Source: Odontocerum albicorne (lineage: Eukaryota > Arthropoda > Insecta > Trichoptera > Odontoceridae). Taken from it: a stretch of 64,000 bases of DNA. Below the pieces are notes generated by a model. That model ran no database searches and was not told the DNA's origin. It saw only the letters and a program-made list of their open reading frames with translations. Positions 1-10,589 of this stretch are shown piece by piece. The translations under genes and the position numbers were made by a program. Within the stretch, counting starts at the first letter, position 1, and every line of letters starts with the position of its first letter. The stretch is taken from positions 40,124,301 to 40,188,300 of the forward strand of contig OX463855.1 in the NCBI GenBank assembly GCA_949825065.1, given 5' to 3'.

Positions 1-155
1 ACGATATAAAGCCAGGTTTACACTGACGAACACGACTTTAAGGTGTGTTTACACCACATTAAAATGATGATAAAATTATAAGAGACAATTATTATTATTG
101 CACGAATATAATATTTACCCATTTAACAGGTCGTTGTTCTATTCAAATGTTACTA

Positions 156-722
156 TAGTTCGGAAAATCTAGGTCCTGTGATAGCTCACAAATTTGCCCT
201 AATACAAACTTGTAACGATGTTCAGTAATTTTAATTATTTTATCAACTTTAATATAAGCCTAATAGCAAGTTATTTAGATAAATACATTACATAAAATTA
301 ACAATAATGACAAATAAATACATCTTGTCACAAATTAGCAAAAATGTGGCAGTTTGTTAAAATCAAATTATATTCGGTGACGTTTGTCAAAAGTCGCTAC
401 GTTAGTCTGCATTGGCTAGGGATGGGGTATACGATAATTCGATTTTAGATTTTTTTTTATACATAAATCGTAATTAGTATTAATCCATAGTGGATCAATA
501 CTATTTAAAGATATTTGGCCTATTTAAAGATACATACAAATCATACAATACATTAGAAAGTCAATATAATGAAAATTAGGAATTAAAACGTCAGTTTAGA
601 GAAAAACAATTGTTCGATTTATTAAAAAACTAATCCATTTGTAAAAAAAAACGATGTTACCCCATCCCTTTGTGACATGACGTTTTAAACGTCGCACGGT
701 TCATCATAGACTTTCTGAAGTA
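156..722. mobile_element. MITE family T, copy 1 (degenerate)
   Basis: A diverged member of a roughly 567-bp family found four times here (also 9882-10450, 21316-21881, 43736-44303). The body matches the other copies nearly end to end, including the stretches around GCATTGGCTAGGGATGGGGT and AAAACGTCAGTTTAGAGAAA. The terminal inverted repeats are mutated compared with the other copies, but a TA still sits on each side. No transposase is encoded. TA target and inverted ends suggest a non-autonomous Tc1/mariner-type element; the superfamily is inferred. Confidence 0.75.
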
Positions 723-880
723 TAGAAGAAATTATGAGCGCCATTAGAGGCGTAACTTGAACAGTGGCATAGCGAGGGTCTTATTGCCAAGGGACAAGGC
801 ACAAAATCTGCGCCCACTTGGGTGAAGTGTAAGCAAAGTATATTTAGGGTGCTTCTGGCATTCATGCTGTATTACATAAA

Positions 881-2991
881 TACATACCATAGCGCTATTT
901 CCCTGTCGGACTAAGCAGAAAGGACAGAGCGTCAGACTTTTCTATCTCGACACTAATCTTCTATATCCATACACCTTCTCATAGACTTCTACGGTTCCGC
1001 TAACTTTTTACGTTTTCTTCTTTCGAAAATAATTTGACACTAGCATACTTTCCTTGGTCTTCCTCTACCAATACATACCATAGCGCTATTTCCCTGTCGG
1101 GGTAAGCAGAAAGGACAGAGCGTTAGACTTTTCTATCTCGACACTCATCTTCTATATCCATACACCTTCTCGTAGACTTCTACCGTTCCGCTAACTTTTT
1201 ACGTTTTCTTCTTTCGAAAATAATTTGACACTAGCATACTTTCCTTGGTCTTCCTCTACCAATATATACCATACCGCTATTTCCCTGTCGGGATAAGCAG
1301 AAAGGACAGGGTGTCAGACTTTTCTATCTTGACACTCATCTTCTATATCCATACACCTTCTCATAGACTTCTACGAATCCGCTAACTTTTTACGTTTTCT
1401 TCTTTCAAGAATAATTTGACACTAGCATACTTTCCTTGGTCTTCCTCTACCAATACATACCATAGCGCCATTTCCCTGTCAGGGTTAGCAGAAAAGACAG
1501 AGCGTTAGACTTTTCTATCTCGACACTCATCTTCTATATCCATACACCTTCTCATAGACTTCTACGCTTCCGCTAACTTTTTACGTTTTCTTCTTTCAAA
1601 AATCATTTGACACTAGCTTACTTTCCTTGGTCTTCCTCTACCAATACATACCATAGCGCTATTTCCATGTCGGGGTAAGCAGAAAAGACAGGGTGTCAGA
1701 CTTTTATATCTTGACACTCATCTTCTATATCCATACACCTTCTCGTAGACTTCTACGCTTCCGCTAACTTTTTACGTTTTCTTCTTTCAAAAATAATTTG
1801 ACACTAGCTTACTTTCCTTGGTCTTCCTCTACCAATACATACCATAGCGCTATTGCCCTGTCGGGGTATGCAGAAAGGACAGAGCGTCAGACATTTCTAT
1901 CTTGACACTCATCTTCTATATTCATACACCTTCTCATAGACTTCTACGCTTCCGCTAACTTTTTACGTTTTCTTCTTTCAAAAATAATTTGACACTAGCT
2001 TACTTTCCTTGGTCTTCCTCTACCAATACATACCATAGCGCTATTGCCCTGTCGGGGTATGCAGAAAGGACAGAACGTCAGACATTTCTATCTTGACACT
2101 CATCTTCTATATCCATATACCTTCTCATAGACTTCTACGGTTCCGCTAACTTTTTACGTTTTCTTCTTTCGAAAATAATTTGACACTAGCATACTTTCCT
2201 TGGTCTTCCTCTACCAATTCACACCATAGCGCTATTTCCCTGTCGGGGTAAGCAGAAAGGACAAGGTGTCAGGCTTTTCTATCTTGACACTCATCTTCTA
2301 TATCCATACACCTTCTCGTAGACTTCTACGGTTCCGCTAACTTTTTACGTTTTCTTCATTCGAAAATAATTTGACACTAGCATACTTTCCTTGGTCTTCC
2401 TCTACCAATACATACCATAGCGCCATTTCCCTGTCAGGGTTAGCAGAAAAGACAGAGCGTTAGACTTTTCTATCTCGACACTCATCTTCTATATCCATAC
2501 ACCTTCTCATAGACTTCTACGGTTCCGCTAACTTTTTACGTTATCTTCTTTCGAAAATAATTTGACACTAGCATACTTTCCTTGGTCTTCCTCTACCAAT
2601 ACATACCATAGCGCTATTTCCCTGTCGGGGTAAGCAGAAAGGACAGAGCGTTAGACTTTTCTATCTCGACACTCATCTTCTATATCCATACACCTTCTCA
2701 TAGACTTCTACGGTTTCGCTAACTTTTTACGTTTTCTTCTTTCGAAAATAATTTGACACTAGCATACTTTCCTTGGTCTTCCTCTACCAATACATACCAT
2801 AGCGCTATTTCCCTGTCGGGGTAAGCAGAAAGGACAGGGCGTCAAACTTTTCTATCTCGACACTCATCTTCTATATCCATACACCTTCTCATAGACTTCT
2901 ACGGTTCCGCTAACTTTTTACGTTTTCTTATTTCAAAAATAATTTGACACTAGCATACTTGGCTTGGTCTTCCTCTACCAAGCCTTCCACT
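881..2991 (-). repeat. 191-bp tandem array, about 11 copies, derived from a LINE ORF
   Basis: Units recur at exactly 191 bp (AGCGCTATTT or its variants at 891, 1082, 1273, 1464, 1655, 1846 and onward). Copies differ by scattered substitutions. Read on the minus strand, each unit contains pieces that resemble the C-terminal end of insect LINE reverse transcriptases: GRGRPRK, then CMDIEDECRDRK, then RSVLSAYP, with stops in between. The array continues at 2992 into the upstream part of the same LINE in the same orientation, so it looks like an amplified fragment of a LINE rather than an unrelated satellite. Confidence 0.85.
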
Positions 2992-3270
2992 CACATTTGC
3001 ACTGCATATTTTTTTCGTTAGTCTTTCTTCATTCATTCATTCTACGTACCTAAATCATCTCAGAGCACTCTTCGTCATCTTACTAAAAACATCAGTCTTA
3101 AATTAAAATTCATCCCCAGTCTCTTCATTACGTATTCTGTCAAACATTGTAACCCCGTGTATTATTCTAAGTGCACGCATTTTGTTGGTTCTTTTCCACG
3201 TTCACATTTCCCTTCCATACATTAAAGACGGTACTAAAATACTGCTGTGAACTATCATAATACTATATAG
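2992..3270 (-). pseudogene. LINE reverse-transcriptase C-terminal remnant
   Basis: Minus-strand translation in shifting frames gives VPTLMYGRE, TNKMRALRIIHGVTMFDRIR, then MNEERLTK and ANVSGR. These are typical of the region downstream of the catalytic core in insect endonuclease/reverse-transcriptase LINEs. Frameshifts and stops make it non-functional. It runs directly into the 191-bp array on its 3' side, which repeats the next part of the same ORF. Similar fragments occur at 5878, 14785, 18965, 20000 and 57985. Confidence 0.7.
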
Positions 3271-3581
3271 AGTATGTTGGCAGAAAGGCTCACAGTGTGT
3301 ACAACATGTATACAATTCCTATAACATCTACTGCGGTCGGAAGGCAATGGGAAACCACCCCACTATTATGATATTCTCAAGAAAACCACATGAATATGTT
3401 TAAAAAATTGTGGGTCACGTTCTTCAGCATTGAGGTCACGCCGAAGATTTCTTTAATAGGTTGAGCTGGTTAAGAATGGTCGAGAAACAGCGCTATAAAA
3501 AATTCTAAGAAATAAAAGCGCACTGGACGCATTCTATTGCAATATGCACCATACCTGAATTCCCAAGAATCTTATAATCAC
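3271..3581. other. Non-coding stretch downstream of the last visible kinesin exon
   Basis: No gene is visible. Around 3335-3365 there is a short motif of the kind seen in insect LINE remnants (GGAAGGCAATGGGAAACCACC, minus its last base). The rest is unremarkable AT-rich sequence and should be intron of the kinesin gene if its tail continues to the left. Confidence 0.4.
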
Positions 3582-3856
3582 CTGCGTTGTCCGGTCCGCA
3601 CGCTTCTTGGCCCCAGAACCAACAGCTCCTTTGAATAGCTTGTCTTGGGCGGCACCGAGCAGGAGTGCCTTCAGTCGCGCCACCTCGGCCCGCAGCGCCC
3701 GCACGCTGCGCTCGCTTGCCCCTGCGTTAGCGCCCCCGCCGCGGGACGTACGCCCTCCACCCTGCGCCCCTGCAACCACTTGTATTCGCCGCGCCCGCGC
3801 CGCCCAGCGCATCGTGTTTACTGTCTCGGAGTAACACGACGCCGATGGCGAGACAG
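3582..3856 (-). CDS. Kinesin-3-like motor gene, exon 5 of the visible five: end of motor and neck
   Basis: The acceptor TTACAG/CT at 3857 completes a Thr codon begun in the previous exon and gives MVA-TVSPSASCYSETVNT, then MRWAARARRI. This is the kinesin beta8-alpha6 region (families usually read ATVSPS..YEETLNTLRYA.RA). Next comes a Gly/Arg/Ala-rich linker of about 18 residues, then ERSVRALRAEVARLKALLLG, which matches the amphipathic neck helix that follows kinesin-3 motors. The preferred donor is CAG/GTGATT at 3581 (phase 0); a second possible donor lies about 26 bases further on. The GC content is much higher than in the flanking introns, as expected for a real exon. The 275-nt length fits the phase. 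The cargo-binding tail must be encoded to the left of the window. Confidence 0.9.
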
Positions 3857-3954
3857 CTGTAAGATTTTTTAGTTGGAAAAATCATAGTTTAAATTTATAT
3901 GTCGTTATACAAGGTACAATATATATAATAATAAAAATAAAATAACGATTTATA

Positions 3955-4155
3955 TAGCGCCGTTTGAAGCAAATCAATATGGTAAATTGTAATGAAATTG
4001 GTTAGTTTTGAGAGTGGCATCGTTTGTTGACTCAACCGCTCCCAAATGTCAAATGAATTTGTGCGTAGCACTTTGGTGTGGCCAAACATTAAGTCTCCTA
4101 GTCTATTAGTCACGTAGCATCTAGCGAAGCACTTTGGTGTGGCCTTAGCCTGACA
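3955..4155. mobile_element. Harbinger-like MITE end fragment
   Basis: This matches 14650-14790 inside the Harbinger-like element at 14326-15524: the shared stretch includes GTTGACTCAACCGCTCCCAA and TTTGTGCGTAGCACTT. It ends with GTGTGGCCTTAGCC, close to that element's right terminus. It is a partial copy lacking a clear left end. Confidence 0.6.
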
Positions 4156-4469
4156 GGTTTACGTTAAAATCAGTAATAAATATTAAAGTAATGTATTATT
4201 TATTTTAACAATTAATTTTACTTTTGTATAATATTTAATATTTACTTTTGTATAATAAGAGAAATAATTCTGTGAACCCGGATTTGATTTTGCGATATTA
4301 AATATAGTTTTCTAATGTCTAAGAATGGACACTTATGACTAAGGTTGTATTATTGCTTTATGAAAAAAAAAACACACCTTAACAACTTTCTCCTTCGCTG
4401 GTAAAACGGTTTGCATGTGAAAACGTAAATATGATAAATTAGAAGTAATAATTTAAAAGCAAAAATAGT

Positions 4470-5690
4470 ATTAATACGTACTTGGTAAAATTCTAGTAGA
4501 TACTAAGTACTATCCTAGTACCGTTCTGATACAGTCCTAAAACACCATGTATAGTTCTAATAGAACTTTGTTAAGTTCTAGTACAGTCCTATTATATAGC
4601 AAGTACATGCTTAGTACAGTCCTAATACGGACTTTGTAAAGTTCTATTACAGATCTAATATACATGTATAGCAAGTACATTCTTAGTACAATCCTAATAC
4701 GGACTTTGTAAAGTTTTAGTACAGTCCTAATATATAGCAAACACATTTCTAGTACAGTCCTAATACATATTTTGTAAAGTTATAGTAAAATCCTAATATA
4801 TACCAAGGGCAATCTTAGTACAATCCTAATATATAGCAATTACAGTCCTAACACAGACTATAAAGTTATAATACAGTCCTCATGTACTTTTATACCAAGA
4901 ACATTCTTAGTACAATCATAATACGGACTTTGTAAAGCTCTAGTACATCCCTTATACCAAATATATTCCTGGTACATTCATAATAAGGACTTTATAATGC
5001 TCTAGTACAGGGGGTCTCCAAACTTTTTAGCCTTAGGGCCAGACTGACTCCTCCACTAAGTCCCAAGGGCCAAGACCTAGCTAGCTCATCATACCAACAT
5101 ACTGTAATTTTGAATTACGCGCAAATTTTCGTATTGGGACTAGCCGGCGAGTGAGATATTTATGGCGCAGGGTGCTGGGGTGGACTCCGCTCCGTTCGCA
5201 ATTTCGGTTGGTAGATACTGGCAAGTCTCAAGGACATCATTGCGGTGGAGATAGCCGATGCGCGTGATGTGCGTTACGACTACGTACGACCATTATAAAT
5301 GTATAGTAGTGACATCTTGCAAATACAGTGTGTTTAATTGCAAATACAGTAGTCAAAATGTTCAATTTCATTATGTATGTCAGTTATTGTGTTTCGTAAT
5401 TGGTCGTTAAATAAAAACATCTGATTATTATTTTGTATGATTTACTTACATTGTAAATTTTACAATGTAATCAAAATAAACTATGATGGGCCGGATTGGT
5501 GGTGCTCGCGGGCCGGTGTTAGCCCGTGGGCCGTAGTTTGGAAACCCCTGTTCTAGTACATACCTCATACAGTCCTAGAACAGTCATAATATAGACCAGA
5601 AGCAGTTATACAAGTTCAGTCCTGATACTCGTACAGACCCACTACAGTCTTAATACAGATCTGGTACAAAGCATATACAAAAGCATGCAC
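4470..5690. repeat. Degenerate tandem repeat (about 66-72 bp, two half-units) in kinesin intron 4
   Basis: Recurring phrases such as AGTACAGTCCTAATACGGAC and TTTGTAAAGTTCTAGTAC occur every 66-72 bp with many substitutions. The array is interrupted by the hAT-like element at 5008-5550 and resumes after it, so the array is older than the insertion. Confidence 0.75.
5008..5550. mobile_element. hAT-like MITE with 8-bp target duplication
   Basis: The left end reads CAGGGGGTCTCCAAACT and the right end AGTTTGGAAACCCCTG, giving imperfect terminal inverted repeats that start with CAGGGG, as in the hAT superfamily. The flanks CTCTAGTA (5000-5007) and TTCTAGTA (5551-5558) match at 7 of 8 bases, the 8-bp duplication expected for hAT. 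The 543-bp body is GC-richer than its surroundings and has no transposase ORF. It sits inside kinesin intron 4. Confidence 0.9.
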
Positions 5691-5731
5691 GAAGAGAATA
5701 TACTCGTATATATCGAAAGAGGAGTACTTAC

Positions 5732-5830
5732 TGGCGACCATGAGCGTTGTAGCGGTGGCGGAAGACAGCGTGTCCCTCAGCAGCCACGTCAGCACGGAGT
5801 CGCGGTAGGGCACGTACCTGGCACTTCGGC
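5732..5830 (-). CDS. Kinesin-3-like motor gene, exon 4 of the visible five
   Basis: The acceptor GGGGCAG/GC at 5831 joins in phase to the previous exon (ISAL-G) and gives RSARYVPYRDSVLTWLLRDT, followed by LSSATATTLMVA; the donor is A/GTAAGT at 5731. PYRDSVLTWLL is a hallmark of kinesin-3 family motors (most others have SKLTRLL). The usual LGGNS after this motif is replaced by LSSATAT, an unusual loop. Loop 12 between ISAL and PYRDS is only about six residues. Other acceptor AGs nearby break the frame, which supports this choice. Length is 99 nt. Confidence 0.92.
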
Positions 5831-5877
5831 CTGCCCCGGACCTGCCTGGGTTTCATAAAAATATACTATATAATTAA

Positions 5878-6165
5878 TATACATATCAACACAACATTTC
5901 CCTGTCGAGATAGGCGGAGAGGTGAGAGCACCAAACATTCCTGTTGCGACACACATCTTTCGCCTCTTCTACATCCATACACCTTCTCGTATAGCTTCTG
6001 TGATTTATCGGTATTTTAACGTTTCCTTCTTTCAAAATGTCCATCACTTAATCCAACCATACTTTCCTTGGTCTTCTTCTACCACACCTTCCACTAACAT
6101 TTGCACCGTATATTTGTTTTGATAGTCTTGTTTCATTTATGCTTTCTACATGCCCTAATTAATTA
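5878..6165 (-). pseudogene. LINE reverse-transcriptase C-terminal remnant
   Basis: The sequence is homologous to the 191-bp array unit and to 57985-58260 (shared CTCTTCTACATCCATACACC and a TTTCCTTGGTCTTCTTCTAC stretch). It is an antisense, decayed copy of the C-terminal ORF and 3' end of the same LINE. It lies in kinesin intron 3. Confidence 0.65.
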
Positions 6166-6360
6166 TAATACATTTATTTATTATTAAACAGTACAATGTA
6201 TTTTATAACGATAATAATAAAATCAGTAGTGAGTACTTTATAAATTAAAAAAAACAGAATAAATGAAAAAAAAATAAAACAATTATAATTAAAATAAAAG
6301 CAAAGAAACAATAGTAACAAAAAAATCAAACAATACATAAATATTCAAGTAAGTACAGTA
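6166..6360. other. AT-rich intronic sequence
   Basis: Low-complexity AT-rich DNA, with A runs and AATAAAA-like strings. Nothing else is visible. Confidence 0.5.
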
Positions 6361-6575
6361 CCTGGCGGTAAGTAAAACACATCGGGCTTAAGAAAGAGAC
6401 TGTCGGCCATAATCGGCTAACTTCATACACGTATTCCGTCGCGATTTGTCAGTCGTAGTCAAGCGTTTGTAGGGTGTGGTATGAATGACAGAGACGACGC
6501 TCTACAAAGTCGAATTTAGCCGATTATGGCCGACAATCTCTTTCTTAATCCCGATGTGTATTACTTACCGCCGGG
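6361..6575. mobile_element. MITE family C, copy 1
   Basis: This is a 215-bp element with inverted ends: CCTGGCGGTAAGTAA on the left and TTACTTACCGCCGGG on the right. The inverted repeat continues inward through GTCGGCCATAATCGGCTAA. A TA precedes the left end. Other copies are at 30739-30955 and 49652-50529. No ORF is present. TA target choice suggests a Tc1/mariner-type MITE. Confidence 0.9.
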
Positions 6576-6878
6576 TTCTGTACACATGTCACACTCTCAC
6601 AATAATGCAAAATTCAACTATATGAGTCTCCAAAACAATACGGTGTCGTCCAAAGGCGGACAATCCACACTACGCCAAACCGGGCTTCATCCTTGACATC
6701 AATGTATAGTAAAAGAGAGCATATTTTTATCTGAAAATCTAGAGTAAACTTAAATAGTAGAATGTATTAAAGTAATGATTCAGCATCCATTCATCTCTCA
6801 CGGTCGTCAGTGCAAACGCCTTTCTATAGGAAAGTTTAGCAAAAAAATAGTGCAAAGATAGTAACATAAACGTCTTAC
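6576..6878. other. Kinesin intron 3 sequence next to exon 3
   Basis: No repeat family or ORF was recognised in these 300 bases. They end at the donor of exon 3. Confidence 0.4.
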
Positions 6879-6979
6879 CTAGAGCTGAGATGACGTTGGC
6901 CAAAGCCACAAGGGATTTATTGATGTTGGCTCCTTCCTTTTGCCGGGAGATGACGTTGTTCACTTTGCTGGGTCTCTCG
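6879..6979 (-). CDS. Kinesin-3-like motor gene, exon 3 of the visible five: switch II helix
   Basis: The acceptor ATTCCAG/C at 6980 completes the Ser of DLAGSE, so switch II is split by the intron after its second base. The exon then reads ERPSKVNNVISRQ, KEGANINKSLVALANVISAL, with donor G/GTAAGA at 6878. The EGANINKSL.AL..VISAL segment is the strongly conserved kinesin alpha4 region that contacts the microtubule. The 101-nt length keeps frame. The segment between DLAGSE and KEGANIN (PSKVNNVISRQ) is divergent from the usual short R-x-T-G-A-x-G stretch. Confidence 0.94.
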
Positions 6980-7024
6980 CTGGAATCGTCACAGATACAC
7001 AAGGTAAATATTTTATTTTACTTT

Positions 7025-7150
7025 TATGTTACATATCATTACGCAGTATCCCTTGCGGATAGGCAGATATAACACATTTCCAAACATTTATATACAAGCA
7101 CACAACTCTCGCCTCTTCGACATTCATATACGAGTATATCGTTATGCAAA
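7025..7150 (-). pseudogene. LINE ORF C-terminal tail remnant
   Basis: Minus-strand translation reads VEEARVVCLYINVWKCVIS then AYPQGILRNDM. This resembles the ending of the LINE ORFs represented at 881-3270 and 57985-58440. It lies just upstream of exon 3 within kinesin intron 2. Confidence 0.65.
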
Positions 7151-7385
7151 ATCTTCCATTATTCCTATTTTGCTCCCATGACATACAATGGGGTGCCGAA
7201 CTCGATAAAGGTAAAGGGAAGAAAACAGTTTGGGCAGTCGATCGGAGTGTGGTTGTTATTGCGACATGAGTTTGAGTACTTGGGCTTGTAAGAGGAATTA
7301 CTTGTGGAAAAGGTTTGTGAGAGCTCTTGAGTGTGGTGTTTTTTGTTGTTTTATATTTATATTTTTGTATATACGTATTTTTTTT

Positions 7386-7800
7386 TTGCTTTATGATTGT
7401 GTGGGGTATATTGTGGGATGAATGTTTTGGTCTGTCTGGAGTGATGAAGTGTGAGGAGTTTGATTTCGCGTGATGTATACATATATAATTGAGTGTCACT
7501 GTTTGTCAGGTTGATGAGAATGTGCAACGGCGTTTTACATAATCCAAAATCGGAAAGAAGTATCGATTTATTTTTTCATGCTATGATATATGTCCTCAGT
7601 GAGATACAGGCAAAAGCCTTGTTTACTGAGGACACGACAAATGAAAGGCAACAACCCCAGATCCATTTAAATTGTGTGTCCAAATTAAATTACCTTTTGT
7701 TTTGTGATTGGACTGGTATAAGGAGCGTCGGGATCTTTTTCGGGCTGCCAGGGACAAAGATGTCTACTCTCAGGTGATATTCAACGCTGGGGGGACCTGA
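7386..7800. repeat. Dispersed repeat family D, copy 1, with LINE-like tail
   Basis: It shares long stretches with 52186-52605, for example ATTGAGTGTCACTGTTTGTC and TCAGTGAGATACAGGCAAAA. At 7700-7785 one frame reads DWYKERRDLFRAARDKDVYS, which has the look of a LINE ORF end, but the family was not identified. It is probably the 3' part of a retroelement. Confidence 0.55.
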
Positions 7801-8042
7801 CATGACACTCGGAAGAAGAATGAATTAATTATACGAAGGTGACCTGGTAGATCTGAGAGCACTTCTTCCCTATCTCTATCTAGTACAGAGTTGAATACAC
7901 GTACATTTCAGCTAGGTCAAGAAGACAGGAGATGCTTTTGATTATATGAATTGCAATTCAAGCTCCTGACTGACGCATGATACAGCGGGAATTTCCTCCT
8001 TGAGAAAATTTCTTTATCTTAGACAGCTCTGGATTCACATAC

Positions 8043-8223
8043 CTTCCAGCCAAATCCAGCAAAGTGAGTGTGGTGGTTGGATTCCCGCTCCTGAGGGCCA
8101 GCAGCGCGTGGGACCTGCTGGACTGGAGGTTCCTCTGGGTGGCGGCGCTCTTTCTCCTGGACCCGCCCAACTTCAGCAGCCAATCCAATTGGTCCCGCGT
8201 CTCTATCTTTATCTCGCTTAAAC
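8043..8223 (-). CDS. Kinesin-3-like motor gene, exon 2 of the visible five: switch I
   Basis: The acceptor CTCCAG/GT at 8224 joins to GPYVE-G of the previous exon and gives LSEIKIETRDQLDWLLKLGG, SRRKSAATQRN, LQSSRSHALLALRSG, NPTTTLTLLDLAG; the donor AG/GTATGT is at 8042. NLQSSRSH is the kinesin switch I motif (NxxSSRSH), which senses the nucleotide gamma-phosphate. LLDLAG starts switch II. The stretch between SSRSH and LDLAG is about 16 residues, shorter than in most kinesins, where a longer beta-hairpin is present. Length 181 nt fits the phases at both ends. A transposable element begins only 30 bases upstream of the acceptor. Confidence 0.94.
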
Positions 8224-8252
8224 CTGGAGAAGTAAAACATAACTATTATATA

Positions 8253-9295
8253 CCGTATTAGCCCGACTATAGGGCGATCCTGATTATAAGGCGATCCCCT
8301 ATTTTTTAATCTGCTTTTTGGATTAAAAAATGTTTCCCTCACAATTGTAATATTATGAAAAATAAAATGCAAAATGTTTAACGAAAAATATTATGTATTA
8401 ACACATTGTAATCGGGTACTTTTCGCGACAAGTGATGACGCAATGCGGGTACTTTTAGACTTTTTTGCGCCAAAATTAAACTTTCGTAAAAAAACCATAT
8501 CTCTCAAACTAATTAGTATTTTTTCGAAAAACTTTTTGTATCTTACTAAGAATAGAACTATCTATATCTTTATTATGCAAAATATGGGTTGCTCTATTTT
8601 TTACTCACACAAAATTACTACATTCTAGGTAAACATAGAAAAAAATACTCTTTCACCATCAAAATTATTTTATTCACATAAAATTACAATATAATTACGA
8701 AATTTTCAATAGATCTTATAAGAATCTTATAAGATCTTCAAAGATCTTATAAGAATCTTATAATAGATAACGCGCAGTTTCCACCCCATTTGGCGACCGT
8801 GTTTACAAGTTTCCCGCATACCACCGCTTGGCAAACCAAAACGAGTAAACTCGTCTCCCGCTCTCTACTATAAGACGGGATAGAACGAGTTTTATCGTTT
8901 CCCGCAAACAATGTGTTAAAACAAGGTAAGTACCCAGATAATAGTAAAGTAAAGTATATGTTTAAACATGAAAAGAAGAAGTAAAAATTTCCAACTACAG
9001 TAGCTAATCAGATCAGTCAGGTTCACATATGGCTATACCATATAGGTAGCATCCTCAGCATCAGTCTCATCTCATCTTCAGTGATATTATCGTCTTCGGA
9101 ATCCTCAATCATATTTTACCACAAAATATCATCTTCAGCACCGTCCATTTTATTGGATATGCAACATTTTTTAAATCCATTGATGATGGTTTCATTGGAA
9201 ATTCGATGACTTGTGACTCGAATATAAGGCGACCCCCCCTACTTATGTGTCCCCTTTTTAAATAAAAACCTCGCCTTATAGTCGGGCTAATACGG
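8253..9295. mobile_element. TA-target DNA element (pogo-like?) in kinesin intron 1
   Basis: The inverted ends CCGTATTAGCCCGACTATA and TATAGTCGGGCTAATACGG are exact over 19 bp and flanked by TA on both sides. The repeat extends further inward imperfectly (ATTATAAGGCGATCCCC against GGCGACCCCCCC). A small tandem of TCTTATAAGA lies at 8713-8766. No intact transposase is seen in the 1043 bp. TA duplication fits the Tc1/mariner/pogo group; the exact family is not determined. Confidence 0.88.
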
Positions 9296-9613
9296 TAATT
9301 GATAATTGAACAGAAAAAATATGTACAGAATTCAGCACTTCCCAATGAATTCATTCATTCGTATGAAGCGCCTCAACGTATTCAATTGGTCATGCTGAAG
9401 ATATAAGAATTGCTGTTGAAAAGCGTGGCCAGAGATAACATTGTTGATCCTTATCGAGCCTGCTGAGTACGCTCGGAACTCGCAGTTCGTCATCTCATGT
9501 GTTTATAAATACAATAAGCCCTCGATTTTACGGACTTCGGACAAAATTTCCAGTCTGTATGTCATATGTGAAAAATAACACCCTGTTGATTAACCTGCGC
9601 GTAAACAATGTTT

Positions 9614-9722
9614 GACGCATGATTAGCACGTGATCACACTTGACGCATGATTAGCACGTGATCACACTTGACGCATGATTAGCACGTGATCACACTTGAC
9701 GCACGATTAGCACGTGATCACA
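9614..9722. repeat. 28-bp tandem repeat, 4 copies
   Basis: GACGCATGATTAGCACGTGA followed by TCACACTT recurs at 9614, 9642, 9670 and 9698, nearly identical. It lies inside the Tigger-like element. The unit contains CACGTGATCAC, with a palindromic CACGTG core. Confidence 0.9.
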
Positions 9723-9881
9723 CAGCATAGAATATTTATTTATTAGTCTCAAAACTACGGTGAATACATAAGCAATATTATGTACATATAGAATTTTTGT
9801 TTGTGAAATTAAACTTTTCATATATATTTCATTTTAATTACACTAACGTGTGTATCTACATAAGTAAAAACAGGTTAACTA

Positions 9882-10450
9882 TACTAAAAAAATGTAGCAT
9901 GGTCCCTGTGATGTTTCAAAAATTTACCCCAATACAACCTTGTAACGACGTTCAGTTATTTTAATTATTTTATCAACTTTAATATAAGCCTCGATTCTAA
10001 TAAATAGCAAGTTATGTAGGTAAATACATTACATAAAACTAACAATAATGACAAATCAATACATCTTGTTACAAATTAGCAAAAATGTGTCAGTGTGTTA
10101 AAATCAAATAATATTTGGCGATATTTGTCAAAAGTCAATACGTTAGTCTGCATTGGCTAGGGATGGGGTATACGATAATTGGATTTTCTATTTATTTTAC
10201 CTAAAATTAAATGTTCGTAATTAGTATTAATTCATAGTGGATCTTGGCCTATTTAAAGATATATACAAATCATACAATACATAAGAAAGTCAGTATAATA
10301 AAAATTAGGAATTAAAACGTCAGTTTAGAGAAAAACAATTTTTCGATTTATAAAAAAACGATTCGATTTGTAAAAAAAACGATTTCATCCCATCCCTTTG
10401 AGACATGACATTTCAAACGTCACAGGGATCATGCTACATTTTCATGAGTA
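9882..10450. mobile_element. MITE family T, copy 2
   Basis: A 569-bp element with TA on both sides. The ends are inverted: TACTAAAAAAATGTAGCATG and CATGCTACATTTTCATGAGTA (last bases). It is nested inside the Tigger-like element 9512-10565, so it is the younger of the two. Confidence 0.9.
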
Positions 10451-10589
10451 TAACTAATTTATCAATTTTTAACATACGCATTCGGATAACTTTTTATATA
10501 ACGGACCTTCGGCTTTAACGGACACCCTCTCGCACGGATTCGTCCGTTATATCGAGAATTTACTGTACTACCGCACATGCCACCCAACG

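Larger units (their letters stand above)
9512..10565. mobile_element. Tigger/pogo-like non-autonomous element carrying a nested MITE
   Basis: The left end is CAATAAGCCCTCGATTTTAC and the right end GTTATATCGAGAATTTACTG, inverted versions of each other and flanked by TA on both sides (9510-9511, 10566-10567). The internal sequence next to the left end matches the element ending at 49498 in inverted orientation. Family T copy 2 is inserted at 9882-10450. A four-copy 28-bp repeat lies at 9614-9722. No transposase remains. Confidence 0.8.

Noticed and set aside
3607..3872. Plus-strand ORFs opposite kinesin exon 5
   Set aside because: They are GC-rich shadows of the minus-strand exon, which has clear kinesin motifs and splice sites.
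7029..7499. 156-residue minus-strand ORF as a gene
   Set aside because: Only its last 30 residues have meaning, as a LINE tail. The rest is low-complexity chance sequence.
8000..8261. Plus-strand and alternate-frame ORFs at kinesin exon 2
   Set aside because: The minus frame with NLQSSRSH and DLAG is the real one, and it joins in phase on both sides.
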